Below are positions 9,219 to 17,777 of a stretch of DNA of 54,264 bases, piece by piece. Numbering within the stretch: the first letter of the stretch is position 1; each line of letters opens with the position of its first letter. Source of the DNA: Beijerinckia sp. L45. Lineage in GTDB: Bacteria; Pseudomonadota; Alphaproteobacteria; Rhizobiales; Beijerinckiaceae. The notes beneath the pieces were generated by a model. That model saw only the letters and a list, made by a program, of their open reading frames with translations, ran no database searches and was not told the DNA's origin. The stretch covers positions 27,166 to 81,429 of the forward strand of contig NZ_LMUU01000195.1 of NCBI RefSeq assembly GCF_009765775.1. The letters run 5' to 3'. Made by a program: the position numbers and the translations under genes.

Positions 9219-10673
9219 ATGTTTGGCAAACGCGCGATCGTTGCAGTCAGCGCGGGGGATGAGAAGCCGCGCGCTGCGGCTGTGCCCGTGTTCGAACCCC
9301 GCGTGACACCGGCTGCGTCGAAGGCCGCAGCCCTGCGCCCGCCGGTCCAGGCGAGCCCCGTGATCGTCCCGGATCAGGCGCGATCGGACGAATATTACGT
9401 TACCAAGAGCATGATCTTCGGCGCTCTCATCGAGGCGATCGATCTGTCGCAGCTGTCGCGTCTCGACGGCGAAAGCGCGCGCGAAGAAATCCGCGACATC
9501 GTGCAAGAGATCATCTCGATCAAGAACGTCGTGATGTCGATCGCCGAGCAGGAAGACCTGCTGAACGACATCTGCAACGACGTCCTCGGCTATGGCCCGC
9601 TCGAGCCGCTGCTCGCCCGCGACGACATCGCCGACATCATGGTAAACGGTGCGTTAAGAACCTTTATCGAGGTCGGCGGCAAGATCCAGCTGACCAACAT
9701 CCGCTTCCGCGACAATGCGCAGCTGATGAACATCTGCCAGCGCATCGTCAGCCAGGTCGGCCGCCGCGTCGACGAAGCCTCGCCGATCTGCGACGCCCGC
9801 CTTGCCGACGGATCGCGCGTCAACGTGATCGCGCCGCCGCTGGCGATCGACGGCCCGACCCTCACCATCCGAAAGTTCCGCAAGGACAAATTGACGCTCG
9901 ACCAGCTCGTCCGCTTCGGCGCGATCTCGATCGAAGGCGGCGAAATCCTCAAAATTATCGGCAAAGTGCGGTGCAACGTCCTGATCTCCGGTGGTACCGG
10001 CTCGGGCAAGACGACGCTGCTGAACTGCCTGACGAACTACATCGAAAGCGACGAACGCGTCATCACCTGCGAAGACGCCGCGGAACTGCAGCTTCAGCAG
10101 GCGCATGTCGTGCGTCTGGAAACCCGGCCACCGAACCTCGAGGGCAGCGGCGCCGTCACCATGCGCGATCTCGTGCGCAACTGCCTGCGTATGCGCCCCG
10201 AACGCATCATCGTCGGCGAGGTGCGCGGCCCCGAGGCGTTCGATCTGTTGCAGGCGATGAACACCGGCCACGATGGGTCGATGGGTACACTGCATGCGAA
10301 CTCGCCGCGCGAAGCCTTGAGCCGCCTCGAGTCGATGATCACCATGGGCGGCTTCGCCTTGCCGAGCAAAACCATCCGCGAAATGATCGTCTCCTCCGTG
10401 GATGTCATCATCCAGGCCGCGCGTCTGCGCGACGGATCGCGGCGTATCACCCATGTCACCGAGGTCATGGGCCTCGAAGGCGACGTCATCATCACCCAGG
10501 ACGTCCTGGTCTACGATCTCATGGGCGAGGACGCGGCCGGTCGCCTCAAGGGACGCCATCGTTCGACCGGCGTCGGGCGACCGCGGTTCTGGGAGCGTGC
10601 GTCGTACTACGGCGAAGAGGCGCGGCTTGCCGCGGCACTCGACTCGGCCGAAGTCAAGGACGAGGTGCTTTGA
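9219..10673 (+). CDS. cpaF: CpaF/TadA pilus assembly ATPase
   Basis: A 484-aa cytoplasmic type II/IV secretion ATPase that powers Flp pilus extension. Walker A is GGTGSGKT at residues 258-265. The Asp box, Walker B region ([20 protein letters not shown]) and His box ([14 protein letters not shown]) are all present. The N-terminal 70 residues are variable and Ala/Pro-rich. The start has GGAGAAA 4 bases upstream. A 54-bp gap after cpaE keeps it in the same apparent operon. Confidence 0.97.
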   Translation: MFGKRAIVAVSAGDEKPRAAAVPVFEPRVTPAASKAAALRPPVQASPVIVPDQARSDEYYVTKSMIFGALIEAIDLSQLSRLDGESAREEIRDIVQEIISIKNVVMSIAEQEDLLNDICNDVLGYGPLEPLLARDDIADIMVNGALRTFIEVGGKIQLTNIRFRDNAQLMNICQRIVSQVGRRVDEASPICDARLADGSRVNVIAPPLAIDGPTLTIRKFRKDKLTLDQLVRFGAISIEGGEILKIIGKVRCNVLISGGTGSGKTTLLNCLTNYIESDERVITCEDAAELQLQQAHVVRLETRPPNLEGSGAVTMRDLVRNCLRMRPERIIVGEVRGPEAFDLLQAMNTGHDGSMGTLHANSPREALSRLESMITMGGFALPSKTIREMIVSSVDVIIQAARLRDGSRRITHVTEVMGLEGDVIITQDVLVYDLMGEDAAGRLKGRHRSTGVGRPRFWERASYYGEEARLAAALDSAEVKDEVL

Positions 10674-10725
10674 TGGGCACGGCACCCTGTGCTGCGGTCC
10701 GGCGTCGCCTCGCGGAGCAGACGCC

Positions 10726-11700
10726 ATGGATCTGAGCCAGCTGGCGCTTCCCCTGCTCGCCGTCATATCGGTGGGGGGCGTCCTTTACGCCGTCCTCGAC
10801 CCGATTCTGGCCGGAAATTCGGCGGCGGCGAAACGCAAGGCCGCGCTCGAGACGCGGTCGCCGTCGGTCGTCGTGGCGCGCGGCAATGATGCGGCGAAGC
10901 GCCGGAAGCAGGTGACCGACAGTTTGAAGGAGCTCGACGCCCGGGCACGAAGCAAGAAGATCAGCTTCGAATCCAAGATGGCGCAGGCGGGGCTTAGCTG
11001 GAGCAAGCAGCGCTTCATCATCGGCTCGATCGTTTTGGGGATCGGCGCCGGCGTGGCCGGCTACATCCTGAACGGCAGTCCCCTGATCGCCGTCGGCCTG
11101 GCGATCATCGCAGGCTTTGGCCTTCCGCGCTGGTTCGTGAACAACCGACGCAAGAGCCGCATCAAGAAGTTTCTCGAAGAGTTTCCCTCCGCGATCGACA
11201 TCATCGTGCGCGGTATCAAGGCGGGTATTCCGCTTGGCGACTGTCTGCGCAACATCGCCGGCGAAGCGGCCGAACCGGTGCGTGCGGAGTTCCGCCACAT
11301 CATGGAGGCGCAGCAGATGGGCCTCTCGATTCCGGAAGCGGTCGAGCGCATCGTCGACCGCGTTCCGACGCCGGAAGCGAGCTTCTTTTCCATCGTCATC
11401 AGCATCCAGGCCAAGGCCGGCGGCAATCTCGCCGAAGCGCTGAACAACCTGTCGAACGTGCTGCGCGACCGTAAGAAGATGCGCGGCAAGATCAAGGCGA
11501 TGTCGAGCGAGGCCAAGGCCTCCGCCGGCATCATCGGCGCGCTGCCGTTCGTCGTCGCGTTCTTCGTCTATCTCACCAGCCCTGCCTATATCATGCTGCT
11601 GTTCACGACGACGACCGGCAATACCGTGCTTGGCGTCTGCGCCTTCTGGATGGGCTGTGGAATCTTCATCATGAAAAAGATGATCAACTTCGACATGTAG
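10726..11700 (+). CDS. tadB: TadB inner-membrane pilus platform protein
   Basis: A 324-aa T2SSF-family membrane protein: N-terminal segment, two hydrophobic helices near residues 105-145, a cytoplasmic T2SSF domain (FPSAIDIIVRGIKAGIPLGD onward) and two C-terminal helices. It forms the inner-membrane core with TadC and contacts CpaF. ATG 10726 was chosen because the longer frame would overlap cpaF extensively and because it matches the usual TadB N-terminus. Confidence 0.95.
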   Translation: MDLSQLALPLLAVISVGGVLYAVLDPILAGNSAAAKRKAALETRSPSVVVARGNDAAKRRKQVTDSLKELDARARSKKISFESKMAQAGLSWSKQRFIIGSIVLGIGAGVAGYILNGSPLIAVGLAIIAGFGLPRWFVNNRRKSRIKKFLEEFPSAIDIIVRGIKAGIPLGDCLRNIAGEAAEPVRAEFRHIMEAQQMGLSIPEAVERIVDRVPTPEASFFSIVISIQAKAGGNLAEALNNLSNVLRDRKKMRGKIKAMSSEAKASAGIIGALPFVVAFFVYLTSPAYIMLLFTTTTGNTVLGVCAFWMGCGIFIMKKMINFDM

Positions 11701-11779
11701 GGCAGGCCGCAATATTACGGCCAGCGCGCGTCGTTTGCGCTGGAACGGTGACCGAGACGTCCGAACCAGAGCCGCGACC

Positions 11780-12739
11780 ATGCAATATCTCATGAACAGC
11801 CAATTCGTCTTCGGCGCGCTCGTCGCGATCGCGACGTTCGCCACCGTCGTATCGGTGGCGATGCCGCTGTTCGTGTCGGAGCCGCTGCAGAAGCGCATGA
11901 AGGCCGTCGCCAGCGAACGCGAAAAAATCCGCGCACGCGAGCGCGAGCGCCTGTCGGTCAGTCGCGGCAGCCTGCGCTACGAGCCCAAGGCCTACATGAA
12001 GCGGATCGTCGATCGCTTCAATCTGTCGTCGTGGCTCGGTACGGAGAAGGCCAAGGCGCAGATGCTGCGCGCCGGCTTTCGCGGCAGCCAGGCGGAAACG
12101 GCCTTCCTCTTTTTCCGGCTCGTGGTACCGATCTGCACGCTGATTGCCGGGGCGCTCTATGTCTTCGTCATCGGCGACTTCGACTGGCCCATAACGGCGA
12201 AATTCGGCTCGGTCATCTTCGCCGCCTACGCCGGCCTGAAGGCGCCGGAACTCTACATCTCCAACACCATCGCCAAGCGCCAGAAATCCGTCGCCCGGGC
12301 GTTTCCCGATGCGATGGATCTCATGCTGATCTGCGTCGAATCCGGCATGTCGATCGAGCATGCGTTTCGCAAGGTCAGTCAGGAGATCGGCGTCCAGTCG
12401 ATCCCCCTCGCCGAGGAGCTGACGCTGACGACCGCGGAGCTTTCCTATCTGCCGGATCGCAAGACGGCCTATGAAAACCTTGCGATGCGGACCGGCGTGC
12501 AGTCGATCAAGTCGATCGTCACGGTGCTGGTGCAGGCCGAGCGCTATGGCACGCCGTTGGGCACCGCGCTCCGCGTCCTCGGCAAGGAAAGCCGCGAACA
12601 CCGGCTGCTTCTCGCGGAGCAGAAAGCGGCGGGCCTGCCGCCGAAGCTGACGGTGCCGATGATCCTGTTCTTCCTGCCTGTCCTGTTCGCCGTGATCATC
12701 ACGCCGGCGGCGATCCAGGTCACCCACCAGATGCAGTAG
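11780..12739 (+). CDS. tadC: TadC inner-membrane pilus platform protein
   Basis: A 319-aa T2SSF-family protein paralogous to TadB, with an N-terminal membrane helix, a charged EREKIRARERERL linker, paired central helices, the domain start FPDAMDLMLICVESGMSIEH near residue 175, and a C-terminal helix. Start ATG 11780 was preferred to an upstream codon at 11735; ATG 11792 is also possible. It closes the plus-strand tad run. Confidence 0.94.
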   Translation: MQYLMNSQFVFGALVAIATFATVVSVAMPLFVSEPLQKRMKAVASEREKIRARERERLSVSRGSLRYEPKAYMKRIVDRFNLSSWLGTEKAKAQMLRAGFRGSQAETAFLFFRLVVPICTLIAGALYVFVIGDFDWPITAKFGSVIFAAYAGLKAPELYISNTIAKRQKSVARAFPDAMDLMLICVESGMSIEHAFRKVSQEIGVQSIPLAEELTLTTAELSYLPDRKTAYENLAMRTGVQSIKSIVTVLVQAERYGTPLGTALRVLGKESREHRLLLAEQKAAGLPPKLTVPMILFFLPVLFAVIITPAAIQVTHQMQ

Positions 12740-12796
12740 GCAGAAGTCGGCAGTTGCCGACTTCTGCAGCTAAAAAAGCTGCGGCCAAAATCGGCC
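12740..12796. terminator. Cluster of three hairpins between tadC and tadD
   Basis: Immediately after the tadC stop lie a 13-bp perfect inverted repeat with a 2-base centre (GCAGAAGTCGGCA / TGCCGACTTCTGC, 12740-12767), an overlapping GCAGC-TAAAAAA-GCTGC hairpin (12766-12782), and GGCC-AAAATC-GGCC (12783-12796). They sit between convergent tadC and tadD and probably end both transcripts, although no T-run follows the strongest stem on the plus strand. Confidence 0.5.
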
Positions 12797-12837
12797 TCTA
12801 TCGACTTCGCACCGGGCCAAACCCCGGCGAGGCGGCT

Positions 12838-13695
12838 TTACTGCGCGTCGTCGGTCGCGGCGGTTCGGGTGCGCTCCGGCGCGTGCCGCGGCGCCATCGC
12901 CGTCTTTTTCCGATCACCGGTCTTGATGTCTTTCCAGGTGTCGGATTGCGCGATCATCTGACGGATCGAGGCGACATTGCTGGCGGCGTCGATCGGCGCG
13001 AGATCGCGGCGGGAGATGTCTTCGGCCTCGCTGAACTTGCCCTGCAGTGCCAGCACGAGGGCAAGGTTCTGGCGCACGCGCATGTCGGCGCCGGGCTGGT
13101 CGGCCGCCGTGCGCAGCGTCGCTTCGGCGTTCGGCATCTGCCGCACCAGGGCGTAGGAAAGGCCGAGGTTGGAGAGCACCTGCGGCTGGTTCGGCACGAT
13201 CTTGAGAGCGGCGGTATAGTAGCTTTGCGCTTGCGCATGGTCGCCGAGTTGGTCGGCGACCGAGCCTTGCGCCGACAGAACCGACCAGTTCGGCCGCTCC
13301 GGCGTGTGGGCGCGCCCGAGGACTTCGGCGGCTTCCTGCAGGCGTCCGGCATCGGCCAGTGCCTTGCCGTAGGCCGCAAGGACATCGAGATCCTTGGGAT
13401 GTTTGACGGCGATGCGCTGCAGCACTGCGACGGCCTGCGCATATTGCGTCAAGGCCTTCAGCGCGCGCGCATAGGCAAGCCCGATGACCTTGTCGTCGGG
13501 ATGCGAATCGAAGCGGGTGCCGAGCTGGTCGGCATAGGCGTGCAAGGCGCCGGGTTCGGTCGGCATCGGGCCGGGGCCGGGTCCGATCGAACCGGTGATA
13601 TCCGACATGCCGGGCGTCTGGCAGCCGCCGAGCATCAGGGCGACGCTCAGGGCCAGGAGGGCAGGGCGTATCGAACGGCGAGCCCCGAAAGGCAT
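12838..13695 (-). CDS. tadD: TadD-like TPR lipoprotein
   Basis: A 285-aa protein with signal and lipobox (MPFGARRSIRPALLALSVAL, then MLGGC, Cys25), followed by several TPR units from about residue 60 to 250 (for example LAYARALKALTQYAQAVAVL and GQFSE-like helices). TadD proteins are envelope lipoproteins needed for Flp pilus assembly. Start 13695 has GAGG 10 bases upstream and gives a clean lipoprotein signal. It is on the opposite strand to cpaA-tadC and converges with tadC, so it must have its own promoter. Confidence 0.9.
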   Translation of the reverse strand: MPFGARRSIRPALLALSVALMLGGCQTPGMSDITGSIGPGPGPMPTEPGALHAYADQLGTRFDSHPDDKVIGLAYARALKALTQYAQAVAVLQRIAVKHPKDLDVLAAYGKALADAGRLQEAAEVLGRAHTPERPNWSVLSAQGSVADQLGDHAQAQSYYTAALKIVPNQPQVLSNLGLSYALVRQMPNAEATLRTAADQPGADMRVRQNLALVLALQGKFSEAEDISRRDLAPIDAASNVASIRQMIAQSDTWKDIKTGDRKKTAMAPRHAPERTRTAATDDAQ

Positions 13696-13920
13696 GATCT
13701 GGAATCCTCGGGACGACGGGATGGTCTTGTCGGTCGAAAAAGGGCGCAGGCCGGTTATCATGGGCATCTCGATCCGCTTGGCCTTGCCAGGCCAGACCGA
13801 AGCAATAAAACGTTAACGCTAACGAAGCCTTAAGAGCCGCCCCATTTTGGGGCGCCTCGGCGAGGCTCGGCCCCTGGCGAGGCGCGCCTCGCGGGCTTGT
13901 GAACATGAGAAAGGGCTTGG

Positions 13921-15363
13921 ATGCCGTTGCAGCATGGGTCGTCGGTGAGTGACGGCATACCGATCTACGGCGTGACCGCGAAGGACCTGCCGGCGCTGCT
14001 CGCAACCTTGCCGGCTGCGGCGGCGGCCTTCGTTACCGCCTGTGGTTTCAAGGCGGCCGAAGGCCATCACGTTCTGGTGCCCGGTGAGGCCGGCGATCTC
14101 GCTGCCGTCCTGTTCGGCGTCGAGGCCGACGAGGCGGTCCACCGCGACCCGTTCCTGATAGGCAAGCTGGCCGGCCTTCTGCCCGCGGGGCTGTACCGCT
14201 ATGCCAGTGGCATCCGCGATCCGTTTCTGGCGACGCTTGGCTGGCACCTGAGCGCCTACCGCTTCACCCGATTTCGCAAGGCCGAGACGACGATGCCCGA
14301 GCTGCGTGTGCCCGACGATGTCGACGGCGAGCGGGTGGCGACGATCGCTCAGGCCATCGCCCTCGGTCGCGATCTCATCAACCGCCCGGCCAACGATCTG
14401 ACGCCGTCGGCCCTCGAAGAGGCGGCCCGCGCCCTCGCCGAGACCCACGGTGCCAGCTTCGCGGTGATCCGCGGCGACGATCTGCTGACCCGAAACTTTC
14501 CGCTCATCCATGCGGTCGGGCGTGCGGCGACCGAAGCGCCGCGTCTCGTCGACTTCACCTGGGGCGATCCCGCAGGGCCGAAGGTCACGCTGGTCGGCAA
14601 GGGCGTGTGCTTCGACACCGGCGGCCTCGACATCAAGCCGAGCTCCGGGATGATCCTGATGAAGAAGGACATGGGCGGCGCCGCGACGGCGCTCGCCCTC
14701 GCCGCGATGATCATGCGGCGCAAGCTGCCGGTGCGCCTCCGCGTGCTCGTGCCGATCGTCGAAAATGCCATCGCCGGCAACGCCTTTCGTCCCGGCGACG
14801 TGATTTCGAGCCGCAAAGGCAAGACGGTCGAGATCGGCAACACCGACGCCGAAGGGCGGCTCATTCTCGCCGATGCCCTGGCCTTGGCCGATGAGGAGGC
14901 GCCGACGCTGCTGTTCGACTTCGCGACGCTCACCGGTGCCGCCCGCGTGGCCTTGGGACCGGACCTGCCGCCGTTCTACACGATGGACAATGACCTCGCC
15001 CTTGCGATCGCCCGGCATGGGGCAGCCACCAACGACCCGGTGTGGCGGATGCCGCTGTGGGATCCCTATGACGCGTTGTTGAAGAGCAAGGTGGCGGACC
15101 TCAACAACATTTCCGGCGGACCCTTTGCCGGCTCGGTGACCGCCGCGCTGTTCCTCCGCCGATTCGTCGAGAAGGCCGGGAGCTGGGTGCATTTCGACGT
15201 CTACGGCTGGTCGCCGGCGACCAAGCCGGGCCGTCCGGAAGGCGGCGCGGTGCAGGCGGCGCATCTGCTCTTCGATCTGCTCGAAACGCGCTTCGGTCCG
15301 GGTGCCGGCGCCGCCGACGACATGCCGAGCCAGGCCGCGGTGTTTGAGCCGGTGCTGCATTGA
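13921..15363 (+). CDS. M17 leucyl aminopeptidase family protein
   Basis: A 480-aa cytosolic metallo-aminopeptidase. The M17 signatures are clear: GKGVCFDTGGLDIKPS with Lys227, DMGGAATA, and the NTDAEGRL signature at residues 307-314. Members release N-terminal amino acids from peptides using two metal ions. It is slightly shorter in the N-domain than E. coli PepA. A GAAAGGG sequence lies upstream of the start. Its TGA overlaps the TTG start of the NlpC/P60 gene, so the two are translationally coupled and may act together in peptide recycling. Confidence 0.95.
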   Translation: MPLQHGSSVSDGIPIYGVTAKDLPALLATLPAAAAAFVTACGFKAAEGHHVLVPGEAGDLAAVLFGVEADEAVHRDPFLIGKLAGLLPAGLYRYASGIRDPFLATLGWHLSAYRFTRFRKAETTMPELRVPDDVDGERVATIAQAIALGRDLINRPANDLTPSALEEAARALAETHGASFAVIRGDDLLTRNFPLIHAVGRAATEAPRLVDFTWGDPAGPKVTLVGKGVCFDTGGLDIKPSSGMILMKKDMGGAATALALAAMIMRRKLPVRLRVLVPIVENAIAGNAFRPGDVISSRKGKTVEIGNTDAEGRLILADALALADEEAPTLLFDFATLTGAARVALGPDLPPFYTMDNDLALAIARHGAATNDPVWRMPLWDPYDALLKSKVADLNNISGGPFAGSVTAALFLRRFVEKAGSWVHFDVYGWSPATKPGRPEGGAVQAAHLLFDLLETRFGPGAGAADDMPSQAAVFEPVLH

Positions 15364-16235
15364 GCGGGCGCGATGGGTTCGACCCGCGCCTGACGCCGGC
15401 GCGCTTCGATCTGGCGGCGGCGCATCTCGAAGGGCGGGTCGCCGCCGAGCGCTTCGTGCGCGGCGAGCGCCGAACCATCACGGCGGACGTCGCCGACATC
15501 CGCCGTCTGCCGCGTCCGGATGCGCCCCTCGATACGCAGGCCCTCCATGGCGAACCGGTCACGCTTTACGACGAGGACGAGGGCTGGGGCTGGATCCAGC
15601 TCGAGGGCGACGGCTACGTTGGTTATGTCGCGATGCACGCGCTCGGGTTCGAAGCGCCACAGCCGACGCATGTCGTCGGCGTCAACCGGACTTTCGTTTA
15701 TCCCGCGGCGGATATGAAGCAGCCGATCGTTGCCGCGCTACCGCTCGGGGCCGGGGTCGCGATCGATCGCACGCAGGGCGAGTTTTCACATTGTGTTGAA
15801 GGCGGCTTTGTCTTCACGCCCCATATTGCGCCGGTCGCGACCCCTGCGGACGATTTCGTCGCGGTTGCAGAGCGATTTACCCATACCCCGTATCTGTGGG
15901 GCGGGAAATCCGCTCTGGGGATCGACTGCTCCGGTCTTGTTCAGGTATCGCTCGCGCGCAGTGGTATCGGCGTTCCGCGCGACACCGACCTGCAGGAGCG
16001 GGCTGCCGGCGCCGCCGTGCCCTTCGATGCCGGTCTGAGCGGCCTGCAACGCGGCGACCTCGTGTTCTGGCGCGGCCATGTCGGCATCATGTGCGATGCC
16101 GCCATGCTGCTGCATGCCAATGCCCATCACATGAGCGTCGCCATGGAGCCGTTGCAGCAAGCAGCCGCGCGAATCCACGCAAAAAGCCAAGCTTCGATCA
16201 CGTCCGTTCGCCGGTTCGGCAAATATATGAAATGA
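15360..16235 (+). CDS. SH3 plus NlpC/P60 cell-wall peptidase
   Basis: A 291-aa protein with two bacterial SH3-like segments (about residues 30-90 and 100-150) and a C-terminal NlpC/P60 domain. The catalytic Cys190 lies in GIDCSGLVQ, the catalytic His240 in RGHVGIM, and a further His-rich segment NAHHMS follows. No signal peptide is visible, which suits a cytoplasmic role cleaving murein peptides, upstream of or together with the aminopeptidase. Translation starts at TTG 15360, overlapping the previous stop. Confidence 0.93.
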   Translation: MSGRDGFDPRLTPARFDLAAAHLEGRVAAERFVRGERRTITADVADIRRLPRPDAPLDTQALHGEPVTLYDEDEGWGWIQLEGDGYVGYVAMHALGFEAPQPTHVVGVNRTFVYPAADMKQPIVAALPLGAGVAIDRTQGEFSHCVEGGFVFTPHIAPVATPADDFVAVAERFTHTPYLWGGKSALGIDCSGLVQVSLARSGIGVPRDTDLQERAAGAAVPFDAGLSGLQRGDLVFWRGHVGIMCDAAMLLHANAHHMSVAMEPLQQAAARIHAKSQASITSVRRFGKYMK

Positions 16236-16456
16236 TATATTCGGATGTGGTGCGCGAAATCTTTGCGGCTAAGCTTCTTATCGGTCTTGTCTAATACGCG
16301 AGACGCGTTTACTTGTGTGCGCAATCGATTTGGCCGATGGTTTGGCCTTGCATCAAGTTCCGATGCCTACGGACCGCCTTCCTACACTTATCGAGACAAC
16401 AACGATGCGCTTGCGTTGAGTGCATTGCCGATGGCTGACGAATAGGAATACCTGTA
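16236..16456 (+). promoter_or_regulatory. 221-bp leader of the cold-shock gene
   Basis: This gap between the NlpC/P60 gene and csp is A/T-richer, as usual for long cold-shock mRNA leaders. No defined cold-shock element or sigma site could be assigned by eye. GGAA at 16445-16448 lies 8 bases before the csp start. Confidence 0.3.
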
Positions 16457-16666
16457 ATGTCCACTGGAACTGTTAAGTGGTTTAATGCGGAAAAGGGTTA
16501 TGGCTTCATTCAGCCGGACGACGGCGGCAAGGACGTTTTCGTCCATGTGAGCGCGGTTGAACAGGCCGGCATGCGGAGCCTGCAGGAAGGCCAGAAGATC
16601 AACTACGAGATCGTCGCTGATCGTCGCACCGGCAAGTCGTCGGCCAGCAATCTTCGCGCCGAGTAA
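16457..16666 (+). CDS. CspA-family cold-shock protein
   Basis: A 69-aa single cold-shock domain protein that binds single-stranded nucleic acid. RNP1 (KGYGFIQP, residues 14-21) and RNP2 (VFVHVS, residues 28-33) are intact. It starts with the family-typical [17 protein letters not shown]. Length and sequence are standard for alphaproteobacterial Csp proteins. A long leader precedes it and an intrinsic terminator follows. Confidence 0.97.
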   Translation: MSTGTVKWFNAEKGYGFIQPDDGGKDVFVHVSAVEQAGMRSLQEGQKINYEIVADRRTGKSSASNLRAE

Positions 16667-16706
16667 AGTTGGTTCGATCCCGGTCGCGCCCGCCCGATAA
16701 AACGTG

Positions 16707-16735
16707 AAAGCCCCGGCATCCCCGGGGCTTTTTCT
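16707..16735 (+). terminator. Intrinsic terminator after csp
   Basis: Stem AAAGCCCCGG / CCGGGGCTTT with a 5-base loop and a following T-run, 40 bases after the csp stop. Confidence 0.92.
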
Positions 16736-16782
16736 TTCGAGCGGAGCGATGTGCCGCGCGTTCTGGCGTGGAACGTCGCGAT

Positions 16783-17157
16783 TTACTGGGCGTAGCTCGT
16801 GTAGAGGTAGGCCGCCTGCCCGAACGGTCTGCCGTTGCCGGACGAGGGCGCCGGCAAAACAGCGTGGCCGTATCGTTGGGCCGCCGTCCGCGAAAAGTGC
16901 CGGACCGCAATGCTCGCGACGGCGACGGCATCGAAGGCGCGGCGCAGATCCAGGCCTTGCCGCAGGCGCTTCTTGCCTTCGGCGTAGATCATGACGGCAA
17001 GCTTTTCTTCAAAGGCGGCACTCGTCCCGCAATGTCCGGCCAGCACGCCATAGGCATCCGAATAGGCAATCTCAAGTATATGAATATGCCAAGGCTGAAG
17101 TTCGACGTCCAGCCCGTAGTATGAATATGCCACTTCATTGCTCCCGTGCCGGGTCAT
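16783..17157 (-). CDS. Hypothetical protein, 124 aa
   Basis: I do not recognise a family. The reading frame has a plausible soluble composition with a helical central part (AAFEEKLAVMIYAEGKKRLRQ near residues 46-66) and an aromatic N-terminal stretch (YSYYGLDVELQPWHIHIL). No signal peptide or membrane segment is seen. The Shine-Dalgarno sequence is weak. It converges with csp and its terminator and lies downstream of cdd on the same strand, separated by 111 bases of A/T-rich sequence. Confidence 0.5.
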   Translation of the reverse strand: MTRHGSNEVAYSYYGLDVELQPWHIHILEIAYSDAYGVLAGHCGTSAAFEEKLAVMIYAEGKKRLRQGLDLRRAFDAVAVASIAVRHFSRTAAQRYGHAVLPAPSSGNGRPFGQAAYLYTSYAQ

Positions 17158-17222
17158 CTGTTCTTGATGGATGGTACGAGTGGCTCATCGGGAAGGTTTT
17201 GTCGGCACTGCTATCTAATCGG

Positions 17223-17236
17223 CGCAATATATTGCG
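17223..17236. promoter_or_regulatory. 14-bp perfect palindrome
   Basis: CGCAATATATTGCG is a perfect palindrome in the A/T-rich gap between cdd and the 124-aa hypothetical gene. It could be an operator for the latter; there is no independent support. Confidence 0.3.
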
Positions 17237-17268
17237 TGGTGAAATAGCGCATAAGATTCCAGGCAGGC

Positions 17269-17706
17269 TCAAACATCGGCGGCGCCGAGGATCGCGGGTC
17301 CGAAGGCTTCGGGCAGCAGCGCGCCGAGCGTGAAGCTCGCCTTGATGCCGCCGGGTCCGCCGGCATGGATCGGCGTGTCCGGCCCTGCAAACTCCCGGAT
17401 GCGCTGGCGGCACGCCCCGCAGGGCGTGATCGCTGCCGTGCCCGGCCCGGTCACCATCACCTCCACGATTTTGCGGTCGCCGCCCGCGATCATTGCCGCG
17501 ATGGCGCCCGCCTCGGCGCAGGTGCCGACGGGGTAGGCGGCATTCTCGACATTGGTCCCGGCATAGATCGCGCCGCTCGCCGTGCGGATGGCGGCCCCGA
17601 CCGTGAACTTGGAGTAGGGCGCATAGGCGTGAACCCGGGCCGCCTCGGCGGCCTGCCGGAGATCGTCTGCCGCACCGACGGCCAACGGCGAAAGAGCGTC
17701 GCGCAA
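17269..17706 (-). CDS. cdd: Cytidine deaminase
   Basis: A 145-aa homotetrameric-type cytidine deaminase, converting cytidine and deoxycytidine to uridine forms in pyrimidine salvage. The zinc site is visible as CAEAGAI (Cys ligand plus catalytic Glu) and PCGACRQ (two Cys ligands). The substrate motif TNVENAAYP and the N-terminal APYSKFTVGAA are present. The start is TTG 17706, with AAAAGGG upstream; no ATG or GTG gives a full-length protein. It is divergent from pheT. Confidence 0.93.
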   Translation of the reverse strand: MRDALSPLAVGAADDLRQAAEAARVHAYAPYSKFTVGAAIRTASGAIYAGTNVENAAYPVGTCAEAGAIAAMIAGGDRKIVEVMVTGPGTAAITPCGACRQRIREFAGPDTPIHAGGPGGIKASFTLGALLPEAFGPAILGAADV

Positions 17707-17777
17707 CGACTTGCCTACCCTTTTGCGAGGACATGCTCTAGAAGGGCGCTCTCACTGCGCCGCCCCCAAGAGTTCTG

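Noticed and set aside
9654-10766. 370-aa minus-strand frame
   Set aside because: Antisense of cpaF; no recognisable motif.
13819-15360. 513-aa minus-strand frame
   Set aside because: Antisense of the M17 aminopeptidase; Gly/Arg/His-rich composition without motifs, as expected for a shadow of a GC-rich gene.
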